Shown: positions 53,014 through 62,689, numbered from the stretch's first letter. The stretch: DNA of 64,000 bases from AP-15 sp963702685 (GCA_963702685.1 CAVPDQ010000022.1:62001-126000), one strand, 5' to 3'. The notes: a model not told the origin generated them from the letters alone. A program made the numbers and translations.

Positions 53014-53642
53014 AGCGCACCAGCGATGGTGGCGGTGTCGGTGGCGGTCGGGGCCGGCATCGGCGGGTAAAAGGTGACCGGAGCCACCGCGCGATATTGC
53101 TGCAGCATGGTCCTTATCGGATCGCTGATGTCCTTTTGCGAATAGGCCACGGTTTCCCCGCTGCCGAGCGCTCGCGAGACCTCGCCGATGCGAGAGCGGT
53201 CCCGGTAGCGCAGCGCGACAAGCTCGATGCAGGCTTGTGCGATTTCCGGCGGGACTGTTGAAAATCCGGCTCTATAGATCACAACGACGTTTTGCGGACG
53301 CTGCGTAAAACGGAAACCACGAACCGCCAATTGCGTCTGGCTGAACACATAGCCGGCGGTCCTGGTCGACATGCAGGGTGGGATCGCGATATCGTCGATC
53401 GTCAGCGAGACCACCGAGGAAACCGGAAAGCTCGCGAATTGCAGGCGATCGCCACCGGTGCCGTCGCGCACCTCCATGTAGTCGGATTGGACGATGCGGC
53501 GGTTGAGCCAGCTCTCGATGAACTGGCTTGCCGCGGTGATCAGACGGGTCAAGAGCGCATCGTCTGTCACCGGAAAAGCGCTCTGACCCGTCTGCAACCA
53601 CGCCTTGACGTCGGCGAGCGTAGTCAAGTCACCATAAGCCAC
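53010..53642 (-). CDS. Head-tail connector protein (gp6-like)
   Basis: A 210-residue protein. The N-terminal domain MAYGDLTTLADVKAWL, LLTRLITAASQFIESWLNR and the later IAQACIELVALRYRDRSRIG match phage gp6-like head-tail connectors. It follows a short gene after the capsid gene, the normal place for the connector. Confidence 0.78.
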   Translation of the reverse strand: MAYGDLTTLADVKAWLQTGQSAFPVTDDALLTRLITAASQFIESWLNRRIVQSDYMEVRDGTGGDRLQFASFPVSSVVSLTIDDIAIPPCMSTRTAGYVFSQTQLAVRGFRFTQRPQNVVVIYRAGFSTVPPEIAQACIELVALRYRDRSRIGEVSRALGSGETVAYSQKDISDPIRTMLQQYRAVAPVTFYPPMPAPTATDTATIAGAL

Positions 53643-53660
53643 GGCTGTTCCTTTACGGAT

Positions 53661-54032
53661 TTAACGTCGCGCACGCGCCTTGCTTGGCGCTGCGTCGGGC
53701 TCGACCTTGGGTTCGACTGGGACGAAGCCATGCGCTGCGAGCTCGGCAGCGGCTTCTGCCGGAACCAGCAGATCGCCGTTGGCTTCGCTCGTATATCGCC
53801 GCCCGCGATAGCTGCAGGCTGTGGCATCGTCGTGATGCACATAAACCGAACCGATTGCTCGCGGGCCCGAAGCAACGTCAATCGCCCGGGCAAAACCGCC
53901 GTTGCGGGTGAGATAGGGTGCGGCCTCGGGCGGCACGCGCACGAGGCCGTCTCTATCGACGCAATAGCGCGCAGTGCCGTGATTGGCCTCGTCTTGGCCG
54001 AACATCGCCCGCAGCGCTATCATTTCCGGCAT
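53661..54032 (-). CDS. Phage protein following the capsid gene
   Basis: A 123-residue protein with a beta-rich middle (YVHHDDATACSYRGRRY) and a basic tail (SKARARR). It lies 5 bases after the capsid gene. No family recognised; by place it may be a capsid-associated or head-tail joining factor. Confidence 0.55.
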   Translation of the reverse strand: MPEMIALRAMFGQDEANHGTARYCVDRDGLVRVPPEAAPYLTRNGGFARAIDVASGPRAIGSVYVHHDDATACSYRGRRYTSEANGDLLVPAEAAAELAAHGFVPVEPKVEPDAAPSKARARR

Positions 54033-54037
54033 TGAGG

Positions 54038-55537
54038 TCAGCCATTGCCGATGTTGGTGATGACACCCATCGCAAACGGCGCGTAGACCGCAAGCACCTC
54101 TTCGGTGTAAACGCCGACCTGCCGCTGGCGGGTTACGATCGGCCAGTCGATCTGGTAGTAATCCTGCCGCGTCTTGACCTCTGCTACGTTCGGCACCTCG
54201 TTCGATTGGTATTGAAGCGGCAAGTTCTCGGCCCAGCCGATGATCGTGCCCGGCGGTACGCGCGGATGAATTCGAAGCGGAATGCGCAAACCACCGTTCA
54301 GTGCGAACGGGTTGTAGTAATATTGCACTACGCCCGACGCTGTCACCTGATATTCTCCATCTTTACCATCGGCCGGCGAATCGTAGCGCAGCAACGGCCC
54401 GGACGAGTTTGACAGAACCTTGTTAGTGATGTTCTTCAATTCTTGAGAGTTGACGTAGAGAACCGTCGGAGACAGCTCGAAGTTGTTCCACATGTTCTGG
54501 AACATTGTGTCGATCTCGACGACCGAGCCGCGCCCCGAGCTTGTCAGGCTGGTGCCGGTGCCGGCGGTGCCGGTCGGCATGATGCTGACATAGGCGTTCG
54601 ACCCCGGCTTGAGCGCAGTGGTCAAGAGGCCGTCGAAGGCAAAGCTCGGATTGGCCGAATTGTCGCCGGTGATCGCGGTTTGCGGTTGGTTTCCGACCGC
54701 GAGCGGCGCCGATATCGCGACGCTGTTGAGCGCCGTGATCTGCTGCAGCGTCTCGGTTCCGGTCGAGGTGGAGATGTACCAGGCATAGGCCACCGCACCC
54801 GGGATCGGTGCGACGCTGGAGAACAATGTCTGACCGAGGGTGACAGCCTGGCTCGCCTCGGGACTGATGCTCGACGAGCCGCCGGAGAGCGTAAAGTTTT
54901 TACCGTCGACCCCGGTGACCGTTTTGGTGGTGGCAACCCCGCTGGCAACGCTGGAGTTCTGGTATCCTTCGAGGGTCAGCGCCGCAACCTTGACGAAATA
55001 GGTTGCGGTCGGCAGCGTGCCGCCGGCGCCCGAAGCCGAAAGCGTCGGCGCCGAGGGCGGGCCGAGGATGAGCGACGCGTTGCCGGCAAGGATCGCCATC
55101 TCTTCCTTCAGCATCATCTTTTGCAAGAGGCGAAACGTCATCCGGTCCTGGATGTCCTCGAACTGTCGGCCGGCCGAGATCGCTTCGAAGGTGGCCGCAT
55201 CCTCTTCGCCGATGGTCACGAACGTCGCCGATTTGGTCGAGGTCGAATAGGACATCTGGCCCGAGCGCTGGCCTTCGGGGACCCACCCCATCGCATCGAA
55301 GCCGGAGCCGATGATCGCATTGACTTGGCGCCAATTGGTCGCGGTGCCGGTGCCGCCGCTGACCCGCGGCATCACGTTGCGGATCGGGGTGACAAAGGGA
55401 TAGAGGTTCTTGGCCGGTGCCTGCAGGTCGAATGCCAAAAGGCCCGTCGCCGTCGAAATCGCTTTGGCCAGAGCCTGGTCCGGATGAGCCCGGGCCTGCC
55501 TGATCAGCGCCAGCGTTTCCTGAGTGATACCATTCAT
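54038..55537 (-). CDS. Major capsid protein
   Basis: A 499-residue protein. The N-terminal helix (TQETLALIRQARAHPDQALA) and the blocks YPFVTPIRNVMPRVSGG, FVTIGEEDAATFE and the C-terminal YYQIDWPIVTRQRQVGVYTE are those of a HK97-fold phage capsid. An inserted Ig-like beta domain (residues about 160-290, ASGAGGTLPTATYFVKVAAL) is likely surface-exposed. ATG 55537 has GGAGG about 7 bases upstream. Confidence 0.78.
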   Translation of the reverse strand: MNGITQETLALIRQARAHPDQALAKAISTATGLLAFDLQAPAKNLYPFVTPIRNVMPRVSGGTGTATNWRQVNAIIGSGFDAMGWVPEGQRSGQMSYSTSTKSATFVTIGEEDAATFEAISAGRQFEDIQDRMTFRLLQKMMLKEEMAILAGNASLILGPPSAPTLSASGAGGTLPTATYFVKVAALTLEGYQNSSVASGVATTKTVTGVDGKNFTLSGGSSSISPEASQAVTLGQTLFSSVAPIPGAVAYAWYISTSTGTETLQQITALNSVAISAPLAVGNQPQTAITGDNSANPSFAFDGLLTTALKPGSNAYVSIMPTGTAGTGTSLTSSGRGSVVEIDTMFQNMWNNFELSPTVLYVNSQELKNITNKVLSNSSGPLLRYDSPADGKDGEYQVTASGVVQYYYNPFALNGGLRIPLRIHPRVPPGTIIGWAENLPLQYQSNEVPNVAEVKTRQDYYQIDWPIVTRQRQVGVYTEEVLAVYAPFAMGVITNIGNG

Positions 55538-55561
55538 AGGGTGGTCCTCCCGAAAGGGGGG

Positions 55562-55587
55562 CAAAGAAAAACCCGCCTGAGGCGGGT
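55562..55587 (-). terminator. Terminator between protease-scaffold gene and capsid gene
   Basis: On the minus strand the sequence reads ACCCGCC, loop TCA, GGCGGGT, then TTTTTCTTT: a rho-independent hairpin. It sits in the 115-base gap between the protease-scaffold stop (55653) and the capsid start (55537). It could end the transcript from above or weaken read-through, with a capsid promoter of its own nearby. Confidence 0.75.
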
Positions 55588-55652
55588 CTGAGTGTGGTTC
55601 CGAGGTGAAGCGAGCGATGCTTTGGAACCGTACGGTGCTGGATCGAGCTACA

Positions 55653-57791
55653 TCACCCGCCGCGCAATTCCTTTGCGCCGGCAAAGCCGGGGGGCGTGAT
55701 GGGCCGCGCGCGACTGGCCTTGATCAGCGCCAATGTCTGTTCCTCGTTGCTCATTCGCGCGAAAGCGGCGGCCAGCTCTTCGTCGGAGAGCAATACATCG
55801 CCGCCGTTGTCTTGCTGTTTTGAAAGTGCGGCACCTTTGGCGATTGTCGCCGGCGGCAGCGGGGTTCGAGCGATGTCCTCGACCCGTTGCCGCAGCTGGT
55901 CGAGGCGCGGCATGATATCGGCCAGCGCTTTCATCAGCGCGGCCTTCTCGGTGCGTTCCTCGGCCAAAGCTTTTATCAAATTTCCCGAGCGTGCGGTCTT
56001 GCCAGCCTCGAACCGCGTCCCCTGAGCCTCTTCCTCAGCGCCTCCGACAGCATCGCATTCGGCGCCGGCAGCGACCAGGTGGTCGTGCGCTGCGGTGAGA
56101 TGGCCCATCGTCTCCCCGGAATGACGGGCACCCGCCTTGGTCGTTGCGCAGCACCCGCCATCGGTAAGCTTGGCGACACAGTCATGCGCGACGTCCATCA
56201 ACGCTTGGTGCCCGTTGCCACGTTTGCCGAGCGCTTCGGCGATCATGTCGAGAACCGATTTTGAGCTGTCGACCGTGGCGTTCTCGCCGGGATGGAATTC
56301 AGCGGCCGGCGGGTGCGGCATAGGCGGACGAACCTCGGGGCTGCCGGCCGTATCGACAGTCAATTCCTCGCTGGGTCCGGCGCCGGCGGCTTTTAAGGCG
56401 GTGGCGGCCGCGCTCATGTGCTCACGTTCGTGTGCCGTGAGCCCCGTCATCTTTACGCATCGGTCGGCGGCCTGACAGGCAAGATCCAGCAGCGCCTGGT
56501 CGGTCTGCGAATGCTTTGCTCCGACCTTCGCCAGAGCCGGAGACTTGGCGAAAAGCGCATCGGCGAATTTCTGCATTCTCGCTCCTTTACCTTTGCAAAG
56601 ATCGGCGACGAGCGCTGCGCCGGATGCGCCCGCAGCCAAAAGCATCTCGATCGCGGCCGGCTCCATCGACTCGCCGACGTCCTCCGCGTCGTCCAGGAGC
56701 TCGCTCGTCTCCTCGGCGACGAGTGCATTCAGGAAACCGCAGAGCTCGGTGACGATCTCACGCAACCGCAGCGGCTGCGGCGAGGCATCGCCTTCCATCG
56801 CCGCCTCGACCGTGAGCGTCTCGGCGAGCCAGTCGAGATCGAGAATAATCCCGGCAACACGGCCGACATCCGCCAGCGCCTTGCGCAGCAACGAGCTGGT
56901 CAATGCTTTTTGCGATTGGCCATCGCCATTTGCAGATGGCGGTCCGCTGCGATCGATTTCTTGCTTCCAGGCGGCGATGATCTTGGCTTTGATCTGGCCG
57001 AGCTGCGCCGCCGTATAGCGCTTGGCGTTCGTCGGCCGGTTGATAAAGCTCCAAGCCGCACGGATGTGAGGCTGGGTATCGATCGGATAGCGCTTCTTGC
57101 CGTCCGATTGATAACCGGGGTCGGCATATTCGACCCTGCCATAAGGCTCGTCCCGATTTTTGCCCGCCGATGCGACAACAGCTTCCTCGGCCGCGGTCAG
57201 CGACCTTTTTGCCGCAGCGATCAAGCCGGCTCCACTCGTCGCAGCGCCCTGCGCGGCCCATTCAAGGCATTTGAGCGCGTCGGCTTTCACCAAGTGCCGA
57301 TGCTCCGGCACGCTGCAAGCCCAAATCTGCAAGGGCGGGTTGAACCGCGTTTCGAACATCGCAGCGCCTCCTGCGGCTTTCCAATAGTCGAACACGGCTT
57401 CCGGATTGGCGGGGCGGTCGACCAGCGAGATCTCGTCGAGGACGAGGCCGGTGACGGTTTTGTGGTCGGCCGGGTCGCGCCGGGTCACTCGGCCGCCGAT
57501 CGAATATCCCTTGTAGACGCCCTCGACCACCTTGATCCAGGCTTGGTCATCGACGATCCGGGCGCCGACATAGAGACCCTTGTCATCGACACCGGCCTCC
57601 TTGGCCACGCCGACTGCCGAAAGCTGGTGCATTTCACGGATGTTGGCGAATTTCATATAGTCGCCCAGCGCCGCGACCAGCGCGTCGCGCTTTATGATCT
57701 CGCCTTGGTCGTCGCGCGCCTCGGTAGAGGCGTAGCCCCAGACTTCATGACGTTCGGCATCGACTTTGGCGATCGGAAAATAAAATTTCAT
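55653..57791 (-). CDS. Phage prohead protease fused to DUF6582 and scaffold-like domains
   Basis: A 712-residue protein. Residues 1-140 are an XkdF-like protease (KFYFPIAKVDAERHEVWGYAS; VTGLVLDEISLVDRPANP). A DUF6582-like part follows (YPIDTQPHIRAAWSFINRP, KRYTAAQLGQIKAKI). The middle is helical with repeated His/Cys-containing blocks (ACQAADRCVKMTG; LTAAHDHLVAAGAECD). The last about 120 residues are a coiled coil (MPRLDQLRQRVEDIA). This suggests a self-cleaving protease-scaffold that shapes the prohead and is removed on maturation. The end is close to the capsid gene. Confidence 0.75.
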   Translation of the reverse strand: MKFYFPIAKVDAERHEVWGYASTEARDDQGEIIKRDALVAALGDYMKFANIREMHQLSAVGVAKEAGVDDKGLYVGARIVDDQAWIKVVEGVYKGYSIGGRVTRRDPADHKTVTGLVLDEISLVDRPANPEAVFDYWKAAGGAAMFETRFNPPLQIWACSVPEHRHLVKADALKCLEWAAQGAATSGAGLIAAAKRSLTAAEEAVVASAGKNRDEPYGRVEYADPGYQSDGKKRYPIDTQPHIRAAWSFINRPTNAKRYTAAQLGQIKAKIIAAWKQEIDRSGPPSANGDGQSQKALTSSLLRKALADVGRVAGIILDLDWLAETLTVEAAMEGDASPQPLRLREIVTELCGFLNALVAEETSELLDDAEDVGESMEPAAIEMLLAAGASGAALVADLCKGKGARMQKFADALFAKSPALAKVGAKHSQTDQALLDLACQAADRCVKMTGLTAHEREHMSAAATALKAAGAGPSEELTVDTAGSPEVRPPMPHPPAAEFHPGENATVDSSKSVLDMIAEALGKRGNGHQALMDVAHDCVAKLTDGGCCATTKAGARHSGETMGHLTAAHDHLVAAGAECDAVGGAEEEAQGTRFEAGKTARSGNLIKALAEERTEKAALMKALADIMPRLDQLRQRVEDIARTPLPPATIAKGAALSKQQDNGGDVLLSDEELAAAFARMSNEEQTLALIKASRARPITPPGFAGAKELRGG

Positions 57792-57837
57792 GTTTGGACT
57801 TCCGATGGGTTGCCCGGTGGGGTAGCAGCGACGGCGA

Positions 57838-58209
57838 CTAGGGGCCCGTGCAGAGCACCGTCGAATTGAGGCTCAGGATACGTCCGTCGTTCAATGCGAC
57901 GGTGGCTTCGAGCACGTAGGTGGCGCCCAAAGCGGACGCTGGCATGCCCCCGACCGAGGCGATCGAAAAGAATCCGGCGCGGGTTTGCAGCGTGCCTGAA
58001 AGCGGATCGCGCGTTTGGATCGCGGTAGCGATCTCAGTCGCAATGATCCGCGATTGCGGGCTCGGATCCATCCCGGTCTGGTATGGAGCCAGCGCACAAG
58101 TCCAGGCGGACGACACCAGCGTCGCCGCTCCGATATCAGCGGTGAAATCGAATGCAAAATTGTCGATCTCGCCGATTTCGATCGGGTCGAACGCAGTGGG
58201 CAAGCGCAT
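57838..58209 (-). CDS. Phage structural protein, unknown
   Basis: A 123-residue protein (MRLPTAFDPIEIGEIDNFAF; beta-rich end GRILSLNSTVLCTG). It has features of adaptor-type phage proteins of the head region, but no family was assigned. It precedes the protease-scaffold gene and lies two bases after the upstream gene's stop codon. Confidence 0.55.
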   Translation of the reverse strand: MRLPTAFDPIEIGEIDNFAFDFTADIGAATLVSSAWTCALAPYQTGMDPSPQSRIIATEIATAIQTRDPLSGTLQTRAGFFSIASVGGMPASALGATYVLEATVALNDGRILSLNSTVLCTGP

Positions 58210-58210
58210 G

Positions 58211-58903
58211 TTAAATTCCCTTTATCACCCGCACACGACCAACCCTTCCAAGAAGCCGGCGCCGCCCCGGGGAACGCAGGAGCCGGTCAACCGATAAGGG
58301 CCGCGGCAGGTTTTCCAACCACTCGATCCAAGCTATCGTATCAGCAGCTTCGAGCGTGCCCGTGGTCCCTGCCCACTCGACTGGTATTCCAGCTTCGACT
58401 TCTGAAGTCCTGACCCAGGCATTGGCAAAGCTGGCATAGACCATTCCACTTGTAAGGTGTGTCGTAGGTAAGCCAGCAACTCCGTCAGACCCGGCTAAAA
58501 ACCCGATCGCCGCAAGGTCATCTCGAACAGTCGCGATGGCACCAGACCATTCTGCAGGCGCGCGATGCTCGCGCTGGGTGAGCCTCTGAATTTCGGTCGG
58601 CGTCTCAATGCGCGCGGCGTAAACGAGCAGCTGCCATTCCGGCAGCATCCCTATATCCCGGCGCGCCGCTTGCAGCGATTCTAGCTTTGCACCGGCGGGA
58701 CAGCGCACTACCGGCAGGACTTCCGCCGTCTCTGCCAGCTCCCTGCTGAGGGTGCCGAGGCTTCCAAATGGTGTCCCGGAATCGGCCTTCCACGTCGCAA
58801 GGCTTCCTAGTGAGCAAGCTGCGTTGGTGACAACAACAGAACCAATTTCGCCCGTGTCGATCGTCTCGATGGTGACGATCGCACCGAGGTCGCCGAAGAT
58901 CAT
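58211..58903 (-). CDS. Phage protein, unknown
   Basis: A 230-residue protein (MIFGDLGAIVTIETIDTGEI; helical middle ESLQAARRDIGMLPEW; basic end RSPGRRRLLGRVGRVRVIKG). It has no recognised family. The start is shared with the end of the neighbouring 267-residue gene's spacer; it is co-directional with all phage genes. Confidence 0.5.
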   Translation of the reverse strand: MIFGDLGAIVTIETIDTGEIGSVVVTNAACSLGSLATWKADSGTPFGSLGTLSRELAETAEVLPVVRCPAGAKLESLQAARRDIGMLPEWQLLVYAARIETPTEIQRLTQREHRAPAEWSGAIATVRDDLAAIGFLAGSDGVAGLPTTHLTSGMVYASFANAWVRTSEVEAGIPVEWAGTTGTLEAADTIAWIEWLENLPRPLSVDRLLRSPGRRRLLGRVGRVRVIKGI

Positions 58904-58920
58904 CTCAGCCTACCCGCCCT

Positions 58921-59724
58921 TCAGGGCTGCGCCCCGTAGCAGGCGACCCCTATCATCGCGGTCGCCGCACCGCTCGCTTGCGCGCGCGCGGCGATCCGGG
59001 TTCCCGCCGGGATCATGCAAGGAAGACCGATCCCCTGGGCATTGAAGGCCGCGTTGGCAACGAGGGGGACACGGAACAGCGCTTGCTCGTTGGGCGACGC
59101 GCCCCAACCGATTTCGATGTAAATCTGACCGCTGGTTCCCATCCCCATCGAGGTGTTGAGGCAAAGAGGGGTTGCCCAAAGCATCCCAATATCGGCGGGC
59201 GTCGATGCGTTGACCGTCACCCAGCCGGTGAGGGTGGTCCCATTCAGCGTGATCGGATTTGTCGGGTCGCTGCCGGAGAGATCGGTGCACGACACGATGC
59301 GGCTAAAGCCCTGCGCCAGCGCCGAGCTGCGGTAGCCGGTGACCGCAACGCGCGTCGCCGAGCTCCCGAGCGTCTCGGTCGCCACCTTGGCCTTGATCGC
59401 AGCGCCCGATGGCACTCGGATCGGCAGATCGATGTGCGCCGTAAACGAGTTGGCTACTGCCATCGCGTTGAACGGGATGCTGTCGGCGATGGTTGCGTCG
59501 GCCCCGCCGGTGTTGGCGGTGAGCGAAACGATGCCGCGCCGCTGAGACGCAGAGCCTATGCTGAGGGTCAAGCCGTCATAGGCAAAGCCGGCGGTGCCGA
59601 TCGTCGTCAGCGTGCCGAAGGTCCCGGCGGTTGCTCCCGATGTTACGGTCGTGGCCGAGCCCGAGCCCGAGAAGCCGATTTGCTCGAACTGCGCGCCGCG
59701 GGCGCGGGCGTAGCCATAGCCCAT
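58921..59724 (-). CDS. Phage structural protein, beta-rich
   Basis: A 267-residue, beta-rich protein (YARARGAQFEQIGFSGSG; GFAYDGLTLSIGSASQRRG; ISCTDLSG-like block at 150). Such proteins often form capsid decoration or tail fibres. No named family. It lies next to the short 123-residue gene, and the partial protein at the right edge (63616-64000) has a similar beta composition. Confidence 0.5.
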   Translation of the reverse strand: MGYGYARARGAQFEQIGFSGSGSATTVTSGATAGTFGTLTTIGTAGFAYDGLTLSIGSASQRRGIVSLTANTGGADATIADSIPFNAMAVANSFTAHIDLPIRVPSGAAIKAKVATETLGSSATRVAVTGYRSSALAQGFSRIVSCTDLSGSDPTNPITLNGTTLTGWVTVNASTPADIGMLWATPLCLNTSMGMGTSGQIYIEIGWGASPNEQALFRVPLVANAAFNAQGIGLPCMIPAGTRIAARAQASGAATAMIGVACYGAQP

Positions 59725-59725
59725 C

Positions 59726-60097
59726 TCAGGCGCCGTTCAGGTTGATGACGCGCCAAGTAAAGCTGCGGCTGGCGGTCGAGCCCGCCTCCAACAGCGCCGT
59801 CACCTTGAAAAAGTCCGGTGTCGGGAAGGGTGCGGTCCGGAACACGTCATAAGTCGGCGCGTTCGGGCCGAGCGTGAAATCGTCCTCGACACGGCTGTTC
59901 GAGCCGTCGCCGGACGTGTAGACGCGGATGCGGATCGTGTCGCCGTCCGCTTGGGTAGAGGTGTCCATCAAGAGCATGAAGGTGCCGCTGGCCGCCGTCG
60001 CGCTCGCCAGCGTCGTCTCGGTCACGTTGTCGCTCGGCGCCCAAGTGCCGCTCGCCGGGTTCGGGCTCAAGAGCGCAGTGACGGCAGGGCCGGCCAT
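59726..60097 (-). CDS. Phage structural protein, beta-rich, short
   Basis: A 123-residue beta-rich protein (MAGPAVTALLSPNPASGTWA; TTLASATAASGTFMLL; FFKVTALLEAGST). Its start overlaps the stop of the upstream 360-residue gene by one base. Possible decoration protein or fibre; no family recognised. Confidence 0.5.
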   Translation of the reverse strand: MAGPAVTALLSPNPASGTWAPSDNVTETTLASATAASGTFMLLMDTSTQADGDTIRIRVYTSGDGSNSRVEDDFTLGPNAPTYDVFRTAPFPTPDFFKVTALLEAGSTASRSFTWRVINLNGA

Positions 60098-61179
60098 TAT
60101 GTTGTCGTCCCTTGCGTCCGCAGGTCACCTGATCCCTTATAGGCGGCCGTCCCTGCCGGCAAAGTCAGGCGCAGCCATAGTCCTTGCGCCCCGGCACTGT
60201 TGGGCGAGCCACCCGACGGCAAATTTCCGGGGCCCGGAATATTGACCAGCGCCGGTTGGGTTACGAACGAGCCAACGCCTACAGCCGGTGCGGTCTGCCG
60301 ATTGGCCGAGGTGTTGGTGTCGTTCAAGGAAGCGCACAGCGCCAAATCGAGCAGCGCGCCCGATGGCAGGCTCGGTGTTTCACTCAACACTTCGATTTGT
60401 GCTGCGGTCAGCGCCGTTGTGCTATTATTGTTGACCACAAACAACTTCTCGTAAAAGAGCCGGCTTGATCCACTCGGAACGTCTGCCGCCGCTGTCGCAA
60501 AACACCGGGTGATGAATTTCACCTGGTTTGGCGACGACTCGAACAGCATTCCTTGATTGACATTGTAGATGGTGGTGGCGTCCGGGACCGTGCCCCAATC
60601 TCGGTTGACCGCGACAACGTCGGCACCATAGCCAGAAGTCGCGATGATTTGGCGGAGCTGCTGAGCTCCGGTGCCGCCGGTCGTCCGGATGATCTGACCG
60701 ACCGACACGTTCGCGCCGTCTCCGGATTGCATTTTGAGGAGTGCCGGCGTGGCGCCGGCATGGTTGGCCGATCCCGTTTGTGCGGTATGGGCGCTGATCA
60801 CCGCGGTATGCGAAAGCAACGCGACGTCGCCAGCTGCGACGGTGCCGGCGACGGTCGCAATCGGCTTGCTGGCACCGCCACCGCCGGAGATGGCGGCATA
60901 GAGCAGGCGCTCCATGACCTTGGTGCCGTTGACCACGGTCTGGCCGTTGAGCGTCAAGGTCTCGTTTTGAACGACCCCGCTCGCATCGCGGCCGTAATAG
61001 GTGATTTGGGTCGCGGTATCGGAAACGGAGCTCGACACCACATCCAACAAACCCGTTGGAGTGATATCGTAAAAGGCGACGCGGCTCGAAAAATCTACAG
61101 CTCCGCCGATCGTCGCGCCATCGGTCTCGGGCATGTCGGCACAGCCGTACACCACGAGATCGGAAGGAAGAACGCTCAT
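60097..61179 (-). CDS. Phage structural protein, 360 residues
   Basis: A 360-residue protein with a start MSVLPSDLVVYGCADMPETD, a core rich in beta strands (TQITYYGRDASGVVQNETLT) and an end that reads FVTQPALVNIPGPGNLPSG and GTAAYKGSGDLRTQG. This looks like a virion structural protein. It is located directly after the portal in gene order (after a 143-base gap) and before the short beta proteins. Confidence 0.55.
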   Translation of the reverse strand: MSVLPSDLVVYGCADMPETDGATIGGAVDFSSRVAFYDITPTGLLDVVSSSVSDTATQITYYGRDASGVVQNETLTLNGQTVVNGTKVMERLLYAAISGGGGASKPIATVAGTVAAGDVALLSHTAVISAHTAQTGSANHAGATPALLKMQSGDGANVSVGQIIRTTGGTGAQQLRQIIATSGYGADVVAVNRDWGTVPDATTIYNVNQGMLFESSPNQVKFITRCFATAAADVPSGSSRLFYEKLFVVNNNSTTALTAAQIEVLSETPSLPSGALLDLALCASLNDTNTSANRQTAPAVGVGSFVTQPALVNIPGPGNLPSGGSPNSAGAQGLWLRLTLPAGTAAYKGSGDLRTQGTTT

Positions 61180-61322
61180 CGCGGCTCCTCTTGCCTTCGT
61201 CTGTTCAGAAATTCGCCATCCGCGTCGTAGCCGCCGAACATCAAAGTTCGGTAGCAGCCTCCGGCCGGGAGACCGTTCCGGCGTGATCGCCGATGGTCTG
61301 GGGCGGAATGTTGCCGGAAGCT

Positions 61323-62685
61323 TTAGTCGGGATTTTCGCTTTGTGTCTGTGAGTCGGCGGTTCCGGCCAACGGTACCGGGCCTCGCGAAGCCAAAAAGAC
61401 CGGTTGATCGCCGCCATCGACGGGCGGCAGGCCAAGGACGCCGCGCGCCTCGTTAGGCGCATAGATGCCTGATTTGACGTAGGTATCCAGAATAGTCGCC
61501 TGATCCTTGGGATTGGTCGAGCGCACGTCGGACCAAACGAACTCAAGGTCTGTATGGCCCATAAAATCTTGAATAACACTGTCGATCAAGCGCTTGACCC
61601 AGCCGGCGAGCGGCGCCAATCCCTCCTCGAGGGCTGCCGCCTGGCTTGCCTCGGCGGTCGCTCGGTTGACTTGCGGTGTAAATGCAGTCGGCGGCAGGGA
61701 AAAAGCGTAGCAGACAATCCTCGCCAGCCATTCGTCGAACTCGTCCTTGTACGGGGCTTCCTTAAAGGGCTGGTATTTGGTCCCCATGGGAGCCCAGACG
61801 AGGCGGGTCCGGGTGCCGGTGTTCCCCGCCAGGATCGAGTTCGAACCACTCCTGGAACTGCCGGATCTGCTCTGCATTCCAGCCGTCCGGCGCATTCAGC
61901 AGACCCGGCGGCACATTGCCTTCGGTAAAATGTTGCAGCTGCATCATCTGGCGCCGCAATCCGATATTGATCGTCGTCACGATCTGCTCGCACGGGCTGA
62001 ATCCATAGACTTTGTGCGGGCGCCTGTTGCGCGGCTGGTAAAGCAGCTGGTCGCTGGTCAACAATCGCCATGGTCGGCCGTGGATAACCTGCTCGTAGGC
62101 CGGCGCGGGCGGTCGCGGCCGGCGACCGGTGCCATCGATCAGCACCTTGATCGTCGAACCGTCGACGATGTCGAGGCCAATGATGTCGCCGGCCCGGTTT
62201 CGCCGCAATTCGAAAGCTGACGCATCGAGCACCAGCACGTCCTCGAGCACTTCGCGCAGCCAGGTGGCAAAGCGCTGCTCGCCATCGGGCTTGCGCCAAA
62301 ACTCGGTCAAACTCCCGATACGTGCATTAGCCTCCGGCTGCGGCTGTTTTGGATTCCGCGAGCGGATCGCCCAATCCAGCTTTTCGATCTGATCTTTGCG
62401 CGTCTCGATCGCCAAGCGGGTGATGTCGTGGTGCTCTGCCAGGGCGCGCAGCTCGTGAAAGCCGATCGGCTCATAAGAACGCGGCGTGTAAATTGTGTTG
62501 TAGCCGACCGGAAAATTCCACAGCCGCACCTGCTCGCGATCGGGCGGGACCAGAGGAAAGCCGGGTGAGAAAATTCCCTGGTCGGGCTGAAAGACATCGC
62601 TGAATTGCGTGAGGTCGTTCTGTGAGCCAAAACCGCCCCAGGTGTAGGAGGCGACAGAGGCGTGATTTTCGTTGGACGGGGGCAT
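61323..62685 (-). CDS. Phage portal protein (one frameshift)
   Basis: A portal protein. The N-terminal part reads PVGYNTIYTPRSYEPIGF, then ELRALAEHHDITRLAIETRK and LVLDASAFELRRNRAGDIIG; the C-terminal part reads LVWAPMGTKYQPFKEAP and CYAFSLPPTAFTPQVNRAT, all typical of phage portals of the HK97 type. The frame breaks at about 61833; deleting one base gives an uninterrupted 453-residue protein with the junction ELDLAGNTGTR. The start ATG 62685 has GAGG about 8 bases upstream. Confidence 0.8.
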
Positions 62686-62689
62686 CGGA

